Shown here: positions 1 to 6,619 of the stretch, one piece after another | Layout of the letters: each line of letters begins with the position of its first letter | Numbering within the stretch: the first letter of the stretch is position 1 | Source: Stagnihabitans sp043721775 | Lineage (GTDB): Bacteria > Pseudomonadota > Alphaproteobacteria > Rhodobacterales > Rhodobacteraceae | Length of the DNA: 18,856 bases | Assembly (NCBI GenBank): GCA_043721775.1 | Contig: JAYSQA010000373.1 | Span: 1 to 18,856, forward strand | Direction of reading: 5' to 3' | The notes under the pieces: model-generated | What the model was told of the DNA's origin: nothing | What the model saw: only the letters and a program-made list of their open reading frames with translations | The model's database searches: none | Made by a program: the position numbers and the translations under genes

Positions 1-110
1 CAGCCCCTGCCAGTAGTCAAACCCGATCTTGTCAGACCAAGCGGTGGTGGCACAAAACGCGGCGGCACAAAACGCGCCGGCACAAAACGCGGCGGGCACG
101 GCTTGTTCAT
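1..110 (-). pseudogene. 5' end of a probable periplasmic solute-binding protein gene, frameshifted, cut by window edge
   Basis: An ATG at 110 on the minus strand is preceded by a good ribosome site (GGGAG, 7 nt spacer). After MNK the ATG frame gives an unlikely Pro/Arg-rich peptide. The frame one base away reads a signal-peptide-like Ala/Phe stretch and then TTAWSDKIGFDYWQGL, which looks like the mature start of a family 1 extracellular solute-binding protein (UgpB-like). One missing base near 96-102 would join the two parts. The h-region contains three copies of a five-residue unit encoded by the 15-bp repeat at 49-93. It lies downstream of the phosphodiesterase gene on the same strand, so it is probably part of the same transport operon. 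Only about 35 residues are visible, so the family call is tentative. Confidence 0.35.
49..93. repeat. Three tandem copies of a 15-bp unit
   Basis: GGCACAAAACGCGGC is repeated three times head to tail (49-63, 64-78, 79-93; one difference, in the middle copy). Because 15 is a multiple of three, the array keeps frame and encodes repeated AFCA-type residues in the putative signal peptide read on the minus strand. Confidence 0.9.
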
Positions 111-280
111 CGTCGTTCTCCCGCAGAGACATCCCGCGACCTGCGGCCGCCATCAGAACCTGACGCCGCATGTCACCCTTTCGACACCGGAGCGAAGCTT
201 TGGAAGCTGGCTTGCTTCAAGCTTGCAACCGTTTGGCAAAGCCAGGGGCGGCCCCCATGCTGCCGGGCATCCGCCTCTGT

Positions 281-1087
281 TCAGTCTGGCGTGTGGATGC
301 CAATCACCGCATTGCCGTCAATGAAGTCTTCAAACAGCACCGTGGTCGAATGCGCCGTGCCCGGAACCACCACCATCTGCCCCGGCCCGGTCAGGCTTTT
401 GAACGGCATCCGGGGCTGATCAGCGTTGAACGACACCGAATAATGCCCACCCGCCAGCGTGGTGATGGGGATGCCGTGGTAAAGCGCGGTCGGGGTCAGA
501 TGCACATGGCCCGCAATCACCTGCCGCACATCGCGGTGCGTCTTCAGCGCGGCAATGAACGGCGCATCGTCCAGCAGTTTGAGGCTGTCGGCCTCGATAT
601 GCAGGGCGTTGGCGTTGTGGTGCAGCACCACGATCACCGGACGGTCAGCAGCCTCGGCCAGACGGACCCGCAGCCAATCCATCCGGGCTGGCGTCAGCAC
701 ACCATCGACAAGGCCCGGTTCGGACCTGTCCAGCACGATCACCCGGTAGCCCTTGGCGTCGATCACATGGTTGACCTTGCCGGTCTCATCGGCCCATTCC
801 TGCCCGAGGACGGCCAGAAAAGTCGCGCGGTCGTCATGGTTGCCAAGGGTGATACAGGTCGGGATCGCAATGCCCCGGGCGATGGCCTTCAACCGCTCAT
901 AGGCCGCCATTTCAGCTTCATCGGTCAAATCGCCGGCGATGATGCAGAAATCGGCGTCGGCATAGCGGTCGTTGATGCAATCCACCGCCTGTTCCAGACG
1001 TGCGGCGGTGTCCAGCGTCATCGACACCGCACCATGGCCCACCAGATGCAGATCGCTCATCACGACAAACTTCAGCATTTCCGTCAT
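281..1087 (-). CDS. Metallophosphoesterase, class III phosphodiesterase (GpdQ-like)
   Basis: A 268-residue protein with the full calcineurin-like dimetal motif series: SDLH (Asp12, His14), GDLTDE, GNHDD, VLHHN and GHVH. This is the pattern of GpdQ/class III cyclic-nucleotide phosphodiesterases, which hydrolyse phosphodiesters such as glycerophosphodiesters; the actual substrate cannot be read from sequence. It has no signal peptide, so it is probably cytoplasmic. The start at 1087 has an AAGGGC ribosome site and its ATGA overlaps the stop of the upstream isomerase-like gene, which shows translational coupling; an internal ATG at 1078 is also possible. It belongs to a minus-strand operon with the broken isomerase-like gene and the putative binding protein, divergent from phnC. 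A role in phosphodiester scavenging is inferred from that setting. Confidence 0.85.
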   Translation of the reverse strand: MTEMLKFVVMSDLHLVGHGAVSMTLDTAARLEQAVDCINDRYADADFCIIAGDLTDEAEMAAYERLKAIARGIAIPTCITLGNHDDRATFLAVLGQEWADETGKVNHVIDAKGYRVIVLDRSEPGLVDGVLTPARMDWLRVRLAEAADRPVIVVLHHNANALHIEADSLKLLDDAPFIAALKTHRDVRQVIAGHVHLTPTALYHGIPITTLAGGHYSVSFNADQPRMPFKSLTGPGQMVVVPGTAHSTTVLFEDFIDGNAVIGIHTPD

Positions 1088-1289
1088 TGTCGTAGCCCTT
1101 TGGCTTCCAGATACGCAATCGAGGCCGGTATTGCCGCCTTGTCTTCCAGTTCCAAAATCAGGCGCGGTTTGACCTCCAGCGCAGCAAGTGCCGCAAAGAC
1201 GGCCACAGGATGTTGCCCCGGCCTGTCCACTGATGCCGGTCAGCATAGTCATCGCCGTCTTGCAGGTGAACATGGACCAGCATCGCACC

Positions 1290-1319
1290 CGCAGACCGCA
1301 CGAACGCAGACCGCACGAA
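1290..1319. repeat. Exact 15-bp tandem duplication
   Basis: CGCAGACCGCACGAA occurs twice in direct succession (1290-1304 and 1305-1319) inside the broken isomerase-like gene. On the minus strand it doubles the five residues FVRSA just before the MLVHVHLQD segment without changing frame. Confidence 0.9.
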
Positions 1320-1486
1320 GTAACCGACCGCCGGCGTGCCCGTCGAACCATGGGCAAACCGCGCATGGCCGCTGTCAATCGACACCTGCAAGGCAGCAGA
1401 GCCGAAGCTGGCGCACAACTCCTTGCGACACTGCTGGCCCGCCAGCAAGGCCTTGCCCCCCTCGGCCACGGGCGTACAGTCGTCCT

Positions 1487-1518
1487 CCAGAACCGCGCCG
1501 CCCCAGAACTGCGCCGCC
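1487..1518. repeat. 16-bp tandem duplication with one mismatch, frame-breaking
   Basis: CCAGAACCGCGCCGCC (1487-1502) is followed at once by CCAGAACTGCGCCGCC (1503-1518). Sixteen bases shift the reading frame. Removing one copy joins LALQSFVGGAVL to EDDCTPVAE in one open frame, so this duplication is the direct cause of the first frame break in the isomerase-like gene. Confidence 0.85.
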
Positions 1519-1623
1519 CACAAAGCTTTGCAGCGCCAGATCGCGGTCCTTTTCCACAATCCAATCCTGATACGCCGCCAATTCGTCATTGGTCAGCGCG
1601 GCCCCAATCACCGGAACGTCCAT

Positions 1624-1862
1624 CACACTCTCCAAACCCGGTACGGACTTGGGATTAGCGGGCGGAAATGACAATCCGGTGTCGCCAAGGTAAGCCTTGG
1701 GTGACAGGCCAACGCCGCAGGGCCAACGCCGCAGGGCCAAAGGGCGCAGACCAAAAGGCGCAGAACCGACCCTTCCGCCCCGTCACCAAAGCTTCATGCA
1801 ACTGAAAGCCTTCCGTCACACGAACCCGCCACCTCCCGGCCAACGCAACCGGAGGCCACCCC
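1624..1862. promoter_or_regulatory. Divergent intergenic region between the phosphodiesterase operon and phnC
   Basis: About 240 bp without a credible gene. It must hold promoters for both directions, but I see no convincing -35/-10 pair. It contains a short inverted repeat (CCAAGG-TAAG-CCTTGG, 1685-1700), a tandem repeat cluster (1707-1767), and two Pho-box-like half-sites on the minus strand (CTGTCAC at 1701-1707, TTGTCAT at 1668-1674) spaced 33 bp apart, which is three times the 11-bp Pho-box period. The intermediate positions are poorly conserved, so phosphate control is only a suggestion. The phnC ribosome site GGAGG is at 1851-1855. Confidence 0.4.
1707..1767. repeat. Tandem 14-bp repeats plus diverged copies upstream of phnC
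   Basis: GGCCAACGCCGCAG is present as two full copies and a partial third (1707-1740). Immediately after comes a second pair of similar length, AAAGGGCGCAGACC and AAAAGGCGCAGAACC (1739-1767). The array is non-coding and lies in the phnC upstream region. Confidence 0.8.
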
Positions 1863-1934
1863 TTGCTGCACGAACCGCCCTTGCTGCATGAACCTTCCAC
1901 GCTGCACGCCAAACCCATGCTGCACGTGAAGAAC
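1863..1934 (+). repeat. Four tandem 18-bp units at the phnC 5' end
   Basis: Four 18-bp units (1863, 1881, 1899, 1917) all contain the core TGCTGCA or CGCTGCA and encode LLHEPP, LLHEPS, TLHAKP and MLHVKN. The last unit contains the apparent original ATG. Copies 1 and 2 are the most alike, and copies 3 and 4 are diverged. The array keeps frame and lies exactly between the ribosome site and the conserved start of the protein. Confidence 0.8.
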
Positions 1935-2738
1935 GTCACCCGCATGTTCGGCGCCAAGGCCGCCGTCGACAACGCCAGATTCGTGGTCGAAGGTGCTGCC
2001 TTTGTCGGCATCGTCGGGCAGTCAGGGGCGGGGAAATCAACCGTCCTGCGCATGATGAACCGGCTGACCGATGCATCCTCGGGCGAGTTGAATTTTGCCG
2101 GCACCAATGTGCTGACCCTGCAAGGTGCTGCCAAGCGGGCATGGCAAAGCCAGTGCGCGATGATTTTTCAGCAGTTCAATCTGGTGCCGCGGATGGATGT
2201 CGCCTCCAACGTGCTGCACGGGCTGCTCAACCGCCGTTCCACCCTTTCCACCGTGTTCAACGTCTGGCCCAAGGATGACATCCTGAAGGCGCTGTCGATC
2301 CTTGACCGGCTTGGCATCGCCGAACAGGCCCCCAAACGGGCCGAGGCCCTGTCGGGCGGCCAGCAGCAGCACGTGGCCATTGCGCGGGCTGTGATGCAGA
2401 ACCCCAAGGTGATCCTCGCCGATGAACCCATCGCCTCGCTGGACCCGATGAACGCGCAAGTGGTGATGGATACCCTGCGCAAGATCCATGATGAGGATGG
2501 CCGCATGGTCATCGCCAACCTGCACACCCTCGACACCGCGCGCCGCTATTGCGACCGGGGTATCGGGATGCGCGACGGGCGCATCGTGTTCGACGGCACG
2601 CCAGACATGCTTAGCACCTCTGTCGCCCGCGACATCTACGGTGCGGACGACAGCTTCACCGAAACCGCCACCTCAACCGCCATTACCGCACCGACACCCG
2701 CAGGCGACAACGCCTATGCGGATGCGATGCTGTCCTAA
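1863..2738 (+). CDS. phnC: Phosphonate ABC transporter ATP-binding protein PhnC
   Basis: A 291-residue ATPase powering phosphonate import with PhnD and PhnE at the inner membrane. Walker A GQSGAGKST is at residues 52-60, the Q-loop segment is IFQQFNLV, Walker B is VILADEPIASLDP and the H-loop is NLHTLD. The overall pattern, including ADEPIASLDPMNAQVVMDTLR, is typical of PhnC. The ABC signature reads LSGGQQQHVAIARA, with His where Arg is usual. I chose the TTG at 1863 because GGAGG (1851-1855) sits 7 nt upstream, while the ATG at 1917 (MLHVKNVTRMFG) has no ribosome site. The intervening 18 codons are an 18-bp repeat array, so 1917 is probably the ancestral start. It leads the phnCDE1E2 operon; phnD follows after 75 bp. 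Confidence 0.9.
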   Translation: MLHEPPLLHEPSTLHAKPMLHVKNVTRMFGAKAAVDNARFVVEGAAFVGIVGQSGAGKSTVLRMMNRLTDASSGELNFAGTNVLTLQGAAKRAWQSQCAMIFQQFNLVPRMDVASNVLHGLLNRRSTLSTVFNVWPKDDILKALSILDRLGIAEQAPKRAEALSGGQQQHVAIARAVMQNPKVILADEPIASLDPMNAQVVMDTLRKIHDEDGRMVIANLHTLDTARRYCDRGIGMRDGRIVFDGTPDMLSTSVARDIYGADDSFTETATSTAITAPTPAGDNAYADAMLS

Positions 2739-2748
2739 GTTCCACCCC

Positions 2749-2766
2749 GGCCCCTTCTGCGGGGCC
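2749..2766 (+). other. Short GC hairpin in the phnC-phnD gap
   Basis: GGCCCC-TTCTGC-GGGGCC forms a 6-bp stem with a 6-nt loop, 10 bp after the phnC stop. It is followed by A6, not T, so it is not a plus-strand intrinsic terminator; it may be an mRNA processing or stabilising stem. Confidence 0.45.
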
Positions 2767-2813
2767 AAAAAACCCAAACCCGGTCCCAAAGGGCCAAACC
2801 CTGGAGACGTCCG

Positions 2814-3708
2814 ATGAAAAAGCTGCTCGCCGTTCTCGCGGCCACCACCGCCTTCGCAGGCGCTGCTGACGCCCAAGCCATCACCCAGTTCAACATCGGC
2901 GTTCTGGGCGGCGAAAACGCCCAAGACCGCATCACCGGCAACGAATGCTACCGCGCCGCGATCGAGGCCGCCTTGGGTTCCGGTCAAACTGTTCACCCCG
3001 GCTGACTATGACGGCGTGATCCAGGGCCTGCTTGGCGGTACGCTGGACATGGCATGGCTGGGCGCTTCAGCCTATGCCAAGATCACCCTGACCGACCCGA
3101 AAGCCGTGGAAGCCAAGCTGATCACCAAGAACGTTGACGGCACCCAAGGTTACTATTCCATCGGCATCGCCAGCAAGACGTCGGGCATCACCTCGATGGA
3201 CAATGCCAAGGGCCATTCCTTCGCCTATGCCGACCCGAACTCCACCTCGGGCTATCTGGTTCCGGCGTCGGAACTGACCGCCAAGTACGGCGATCTGGCA
3301 AAGTACTTCAAGTCGACCGCTTTCTCGGGCGGGCATGAACAGACCATCGTTGGCGTGAACAACGGCACCTATGACGCTGGCGTCACCAACTCTGACATGA
3401 TCGGCAACTTTGCTGACGGCTACACCTCGGGTGCTTTGCGCAAGGCGGTTGATGGCGGTCTGGTTGACATGAACAACCTGGTCGATATCTGGCACTCTGC
3501 CCTGATCCCGAACGGCCCGTTCGTGGTGCGCGCTGCCCTGCCGCAGGACGTGAAGGACAAGGTCACCGCTGTAACCGCTGACCTGCCGGAAAAAGACAAG
3601 ACCTGCGCCACGTCCGTCAACGGCGGCGACATGGCCGATTTCGTTCCGGTAGACCCGGCGGTCTATGCGGGCATTCTGGAAGCCCGCAAACTGCAAGACA
3701 AGAAGTAA
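2814..3708 (+). pseudogene. phnD: Phosphonate-binding protein PhnD gene with one frameshift
   Basis: PhnD is the periplasmic phosphonate receptor of the PhnCDE importer. The ATG at 2814 follows GGAG by about 8 nt and begins a clear signal peptide (MKKLLAVLAATTAFAGAADA, cleavage near QA). The first frame runs to a TGA at 3003-3005. Family-typical sequence continues in a second frame: VPVKLFTPADYD, then GVIQGLLGGTLDMAWLGASAYAK, and on to 3708. The break is at 2976-2977, where the net change is one extra base or two missing bases. Two missing bases would restore ALGVPVKLF, the form I expect in this family. The rejoined protein would be about 298 residues, near the usual size. With only one lesion and otherwise well-kept sequence, this is either recent inactivation or a sequence error. 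Confidence 0.85.
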
Positions 3709-3722
3709 TTTCAACACCTTCC

Positions 3723-3748
3723 GCCGGACCTCTGCCAAGGGGTCCGGC
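3723..3748 (+). other. Stem-loop between phnD and phnE1
   Basis: GCCGGACC (3723-3730) and GGTCCGGC (3741-3748) form a perfect 8-bp stem with a 10-nt loop, 15 bp after the phnD stop. No T run follows (AATTTCATT). In ABC transporter operons such stems after the binding-protein gene often protect its mRNA or reduce read-through into permease genes; that role is inferred here. Confidence 0.6.
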
Positions 3749-3857
3749 AATTTCATTCCGGGGGCCCCATGGTTGACGCTGCCTTCGCACCAAGGCCGGG
3801 AAAACCCCCGTCCTGCCAAAATCCGGCAAGACCGATCCGCATTCCGCCTATCTGCAA

Positions 3858-4670
3858 ATGGTCCGCACCAAGCGGCTTTACAGCGCAGTTCTGCTGGTGC
3901 TGCTGATTGTCCTGCTGGCCGCAGGCTTTCATCTGGCCGAGGGGCGCAACGCCGGCGGCTTTCTGAACGGCCTGCCCATGCTGGGGGCCTTCCCGTCCGA
4001 GATCCTGTCAGAGGCATGGGAAAACCGCGCCAACCTGCCCGGCCTGATCGTGCATTTTCTGCCCTCGTTGATCGAGACGCTGAACATCGCCGCCGTATCC
4101 ACCCTGTTCGGTGGCCTTTGCGCCGCCTTCATTGCCCTGCTATCGACCCGTGGCCTTGCGCCCTATCCCCGCCTGACACCCCTGTTCCGCCGCAAGATGG
4201 ACGCCATGCGCGCCCTGCCCGATGCGGTGATAGCCCTTGTGCTGATCTATGTGCTTGGCAGCGGCCCGATCCCCGCCGTTGCCGCCATCGCCCTCCACAC
4301 CGCCGGCGCTTTGGGCAAGCTCTTCTCCGAAGCGGCTGAGAACGCTGACCTGAAACCGGTCGAGGGTCTGACCTGCACCGGCGCCACATGGGGCCAGCGC
4401 ATCTGGCTGGGCATCATGCCCCAGGTCGCCCCGAACTGGGCCAGCTACCTTCTGATGCGGTTTGAAATCAACGTCCGCGCCTCGGCCATCCTTGGCTTTG
4501 TCGGCCAGGGCGGCATCGGGGCCGACCTGAAAGTTGCGATGCAATGGGGTCAGGGCCGCTATGACGAGGTGATTGCCATCTTCTTTTTGCTGTTCGCCAC
4601 CATCGTGATCATCGGCCGCATGTCCGACACCCTGCGCACCCGCCTGACGAAAGGCGCGCGCCATGGTTGA
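3858..4670 (+). CDS. phnE: Phosphonate ABC transporter permease PhnE (first copy)
   Basis: A 270-residue inner-membrane permease with a hydrophobic segment at residues 9-27 and several more after residue 65. The EAA-type cytoplasmic loop (KLFSEAAENADLKPVEG ... GIMPQVAPNW) docks on PhnC. The ATG at 3858 has no ribosome site. In the same frame, coding-like sequence extends upstream (KTPVLPKSGKTDPHSAYLQ). An ATG at 3769 lies one base out of that frame and begins ATGGTTGACGC, exactly as the second phnE does at 4663. The native start was therefore probably 3769, with one base lost between about 3775 and 3800, removing about 30 N-terminal residues. The core permease domain is untouched. It overlaps phnE2 by 8 bp. 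Confidence 0.8.
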   Translation: MVRTKRLYSAVLLVLLIVLLAAGFHLAEGRNAGGFLNGLPMLGAFPSEILSEAWENRANLPGLIVHFLPSLIETLNIAAVSTLFGGLCAAFIALLSTRGLAPYPRLTPLFRRKMDAMRALPDAVIALVLIYVLGSGPIPAVAAIALHTAGALGKLFSEAAENADLKPVEGLTCTGATWGQRIWLGIMPQVAPNWASYLLMRFEINVRASAILGFVGQGGIGADLKVAMQWGQGRYDEVIAIFFLLFATIVIIGRMSDTLRTRLTKGARHG

Positions 4671-5961
4671 CGCCAGCCTGATCAATACCATCGCAACCTC
4701 GTTCCAGCGCCGCAGGCTGATGGCGCTGGCGATCCCGGCCGTGATCCTGGTCTACCTGATCTATGCCGCGATATCCTTCGACATCCTTGGCGTCGTCTCA
4801 CGCGCACGGATGGACAATGCGCAAACCCTGCTCTCGGATTTCATCAGCTACAAGGTCCACGTCACCCGCGACAACCGCAGCAACGCGATCTCCTCGGCGA
4901 TTGATGGCGACAACCGCTATGCCTATGCCCCCGATTAGGTGAAAACCACCGGCGACACCACGCAGATCGACCTTGGCCACGGCAACCTTGTCACCTGTGA
5001 CGCCAAAGGCGCGCACTGTGTCGTGCCGGGCTACGGCACCATCGCAATCTCGGCCACCGATGGCAAACTGGTGCTGACCGCACCCCAGCCGCTGCCAAAC
5101 TGGATCAGCGCATCAGACAGCCGGATTGGTGCGACCACCCCGGCAGGCCGCTTCAACTACACCAAATCCAAGGTCGAAACCCTGCGCTATTTCCCGGGAT
5201 GGGAGCTGTTCTTTTTCACCTTCGACAGCCCCTTTCATGGCAAAAGCATGGGCGAATTGCTGGCCCTGTCGCTGTGGCAGCCGCGCCTTGACCCGACGCA
5301 ATCGAACGTCACTCATATCGCGCATGATTTCCTGACCAACAGCATGTGGCACCATGGCGAGGTGTTCTGGGCGCTGTTTGAAACCCTGCTGATGGCCTTC
5401 CTTGGCACCTTCATCGCGGCCTTCATCGCACTGCCGCTCAGCTTCCTTGCCGCGTCGAACATGATGCCGTGGCGTCCGGTGCGCTTTGGAATGCGCCGCG
5501 TTTTCGACTTCATCCGGGGCTTGGACGCCCTGATCCGGACCCTGATCCTGGTCCGCGCCTTCGGCCCCGGCCCGATGACCGGCGCTTTGGCAATCCTGAT
5601 GACTGACACCGGCCTCTTTGGCAAAAACTTCTCGGAAGCGCTTGAAAACATTTACGAAAAACAGGTCGATGGCATCCGCTCCACCGGGGCAAACGCCATT
5701 CAGCGCGCCCGCTTCGGCGTCATCCCGCAGATCATGCCAATCCTTGCATCGCAAGCCCTGTACAACTTCGAATCCAACACCCGCAGCGCCACCGTCATCG
5801 GCGCCATCGTCGGCGGCGGCATCGGCCTTCTTCTGACCCAAGCCATCGGCACCCAGAAAGACTGGGAGGATGTCGCCTACTACCTTATCCTGATCGTCAC
5901 CATGGTCATGCTGATGGACTGGCTTTCCGGCCTGATCCGCCGCAAACTGATCAAAGGCTGA
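4663..5961 (+). pseudogene. phnE: Phosphonate ABC transporter permease PhnE (second copy) interrupted by an in-frame TAG
   Basis: This is the longer PhnE partner, 432 codons if the TAG is read as sense. It starts at ATG 4663 inside phnE1. It has one membrane segment (about residues 20-40), a large soluble segment (about 45-230, including DTTQIDLGHGNLVTCD), and then a permease domain with an EAA loop (KNFSEALENIYEKQVDG ... GVIPQIMPILAS). TAG at 4936-4938 falls between YAYAPD and VKTTGDTTQ, where the frame is otherwise unbroken on both sides; a Trp (TGG) or Glu (GAG) codon would be expected there. The GTG that follows has no ribosome site. The transporter needs the C-terminal domain, so the gene is inactive unless TAG is read through or is an error. 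It shares the operon with the upstream genes and the transferase 40 bp downstream. Confidence 0.85.
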
Positions 5962-6001
5962 CCCCACAGGCCCGCCAAACCGCACGAAAAGGCCCAAGCC
6001 C

Positions 6002-6619
6002 TTGCCAAAACTTTCTGCAACCCAGCCTTTCATCCACCCCGGCTGCGAAGTCATCAACACAAGTTTCGGCGCGTATTGCGAGGTGGGCGAGGGCAGCCGC
6101 ATCCAGCATTCCACCTTTGAAGACTATGCCTATTGTGACCGCATGTCAGACATCGCCAACACCACCGTCGGCAAATTCGCCAATATCGCCGCCATGACCC
6201 GGATCGGCCCAACCGACCACCCCTACGCCAACGCCTCGCTGCACCACTTCCTGTACCGGTCGGAATATTACTGGGATGATGCGCCGGACGATCAGGCCTT
6301 CTTCGCCCACCGCCAATCGCGCCGCACCGTCATAGGCCCCGATACCTGGCTGGGCCACGGTGCCATCATCAAACCACAGGTGACCATCGGCGCCGGTTCC
6401 ATCATCGCCGCCGGAGCGGTCGTCACCAAAGACGTCGCCCCCTACATGATCATGGCCGGCATCCCCGCCATTCCGCTCCGCACCCGCTTCACGCCACAAG
6501 TGGCCGACCGGATGCAGGCCCTTGCCTGGTGGGATTGGACCCACGAGCGCCTGCGCCACGCCCTGCCCGATTTTCGCGCCCTGCCCGCCGAGGCGTTTCT
6601 GGAGAAATACGAAGCTTAA
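6002..6619 (+). CDS. Phosphonate-associated hexapeptide-repeat acyltransferase
   Basis: A 205-residue left-handed beta-helix protein of the xenobiotic/chloramphenicol acetyltransferase type, like the transferase-hexapeptide family tied to phosphonate loci. Imperfect hexapeptide repeats are visible from about residue 10 (HPGCEVINTSFGAYCEVGEG) and again after residue 110 (VIGPDTWLGHGAII, VTIGAGSIIAAGAVVTKD). GPTDHPYANASLHHF and YWDD are typical of this family. The substrate is not known; acylation of an aminoalkylphosphonate or a pathway intermediate is inferred only from context. The start is a TTG at 6002 with AAAAGG 9 nt upstream; the first internal ATG would remove about 45 residues and part of the helix. 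It is the last gene of the phnCDE1E2 operon and its end overlaps the convergent GNAT gene by 4 bp. Confidence 0.8.
   Translation: MPKLSATQPFIHPGCEVINTSFGAYCEVGEGSRIQHSTFEDYAYCDRMSDIANTTVGKFANIAAMTRIGPTDHPYANASLHHFLYRSEYYWDDAPDDQAFFAHRQSRRTVIGPDTWLGHGAIIKPQVTIGAGSIIAAGAVVTKDVAPYMIMAGIPAIPLRTRFTPQVADRMQALAWWDWTHERLRHALPDFRALPAEAFLEKYEA

Larger units (their letters stand above)
1084..1623 (-). pseudogene. Broken TIM-barrel sugar-phosphate isomerase/epimerase-like gene
   Basis: The gene begins at ATG 1623 behind GGAGAG with MDVPVIGAALTNDELAAYQ, continues in another frame with VSIDSGHARFAHG and MLVHVHLQDGDDYADRH, and ends in a third frame with EVKPRLILELEDKAAI before a TGA at 1084-1086. These segments match AP-endonuclease-2-type TIM barrels (sugar phosphate isomerase/epimerase). 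The first frame change coincides with a 16-bp tandem duplication at 1487-1518. The second looks like a lost base near 1205, where restoring one base gives WPVFAALAALEVK. About 180 codons remain where the family usually has about 270, and the gap between LLAGQQ and VSIDSGHA suggests a further internal deletion of roughly 80-90 codons. The stop overlaps the phosphodiesterase start, so it was the upstream gene of that operon. A functional protein is unlikely. Confidence 0.75.

Noticed and set aside
170..1570. Long plus-strand open frame of 466 codons
   Set aside because: It is the antisense shadow of the phosphodiesterase and isomerase-like genes, with His/Arg/Pro-rich sequence and no recognisable domain. 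The minus-strand frames carry clear catalytic motifs.
2749..2772. Intrinsic terminator after phnC
   Set aside because: The stem is followed by A6 on the plus strand rather than T, and phnD directly follows in the same operon.
4939..5961. Separate gene starting at GTG 4939 after the phnE2 TAG
   Set aside because: The GTG immediately follows the stop with no ribosome site, and the sequence on both sides belongs to one permease with a known large soluble insert, so I treat it as one interrupted gene.
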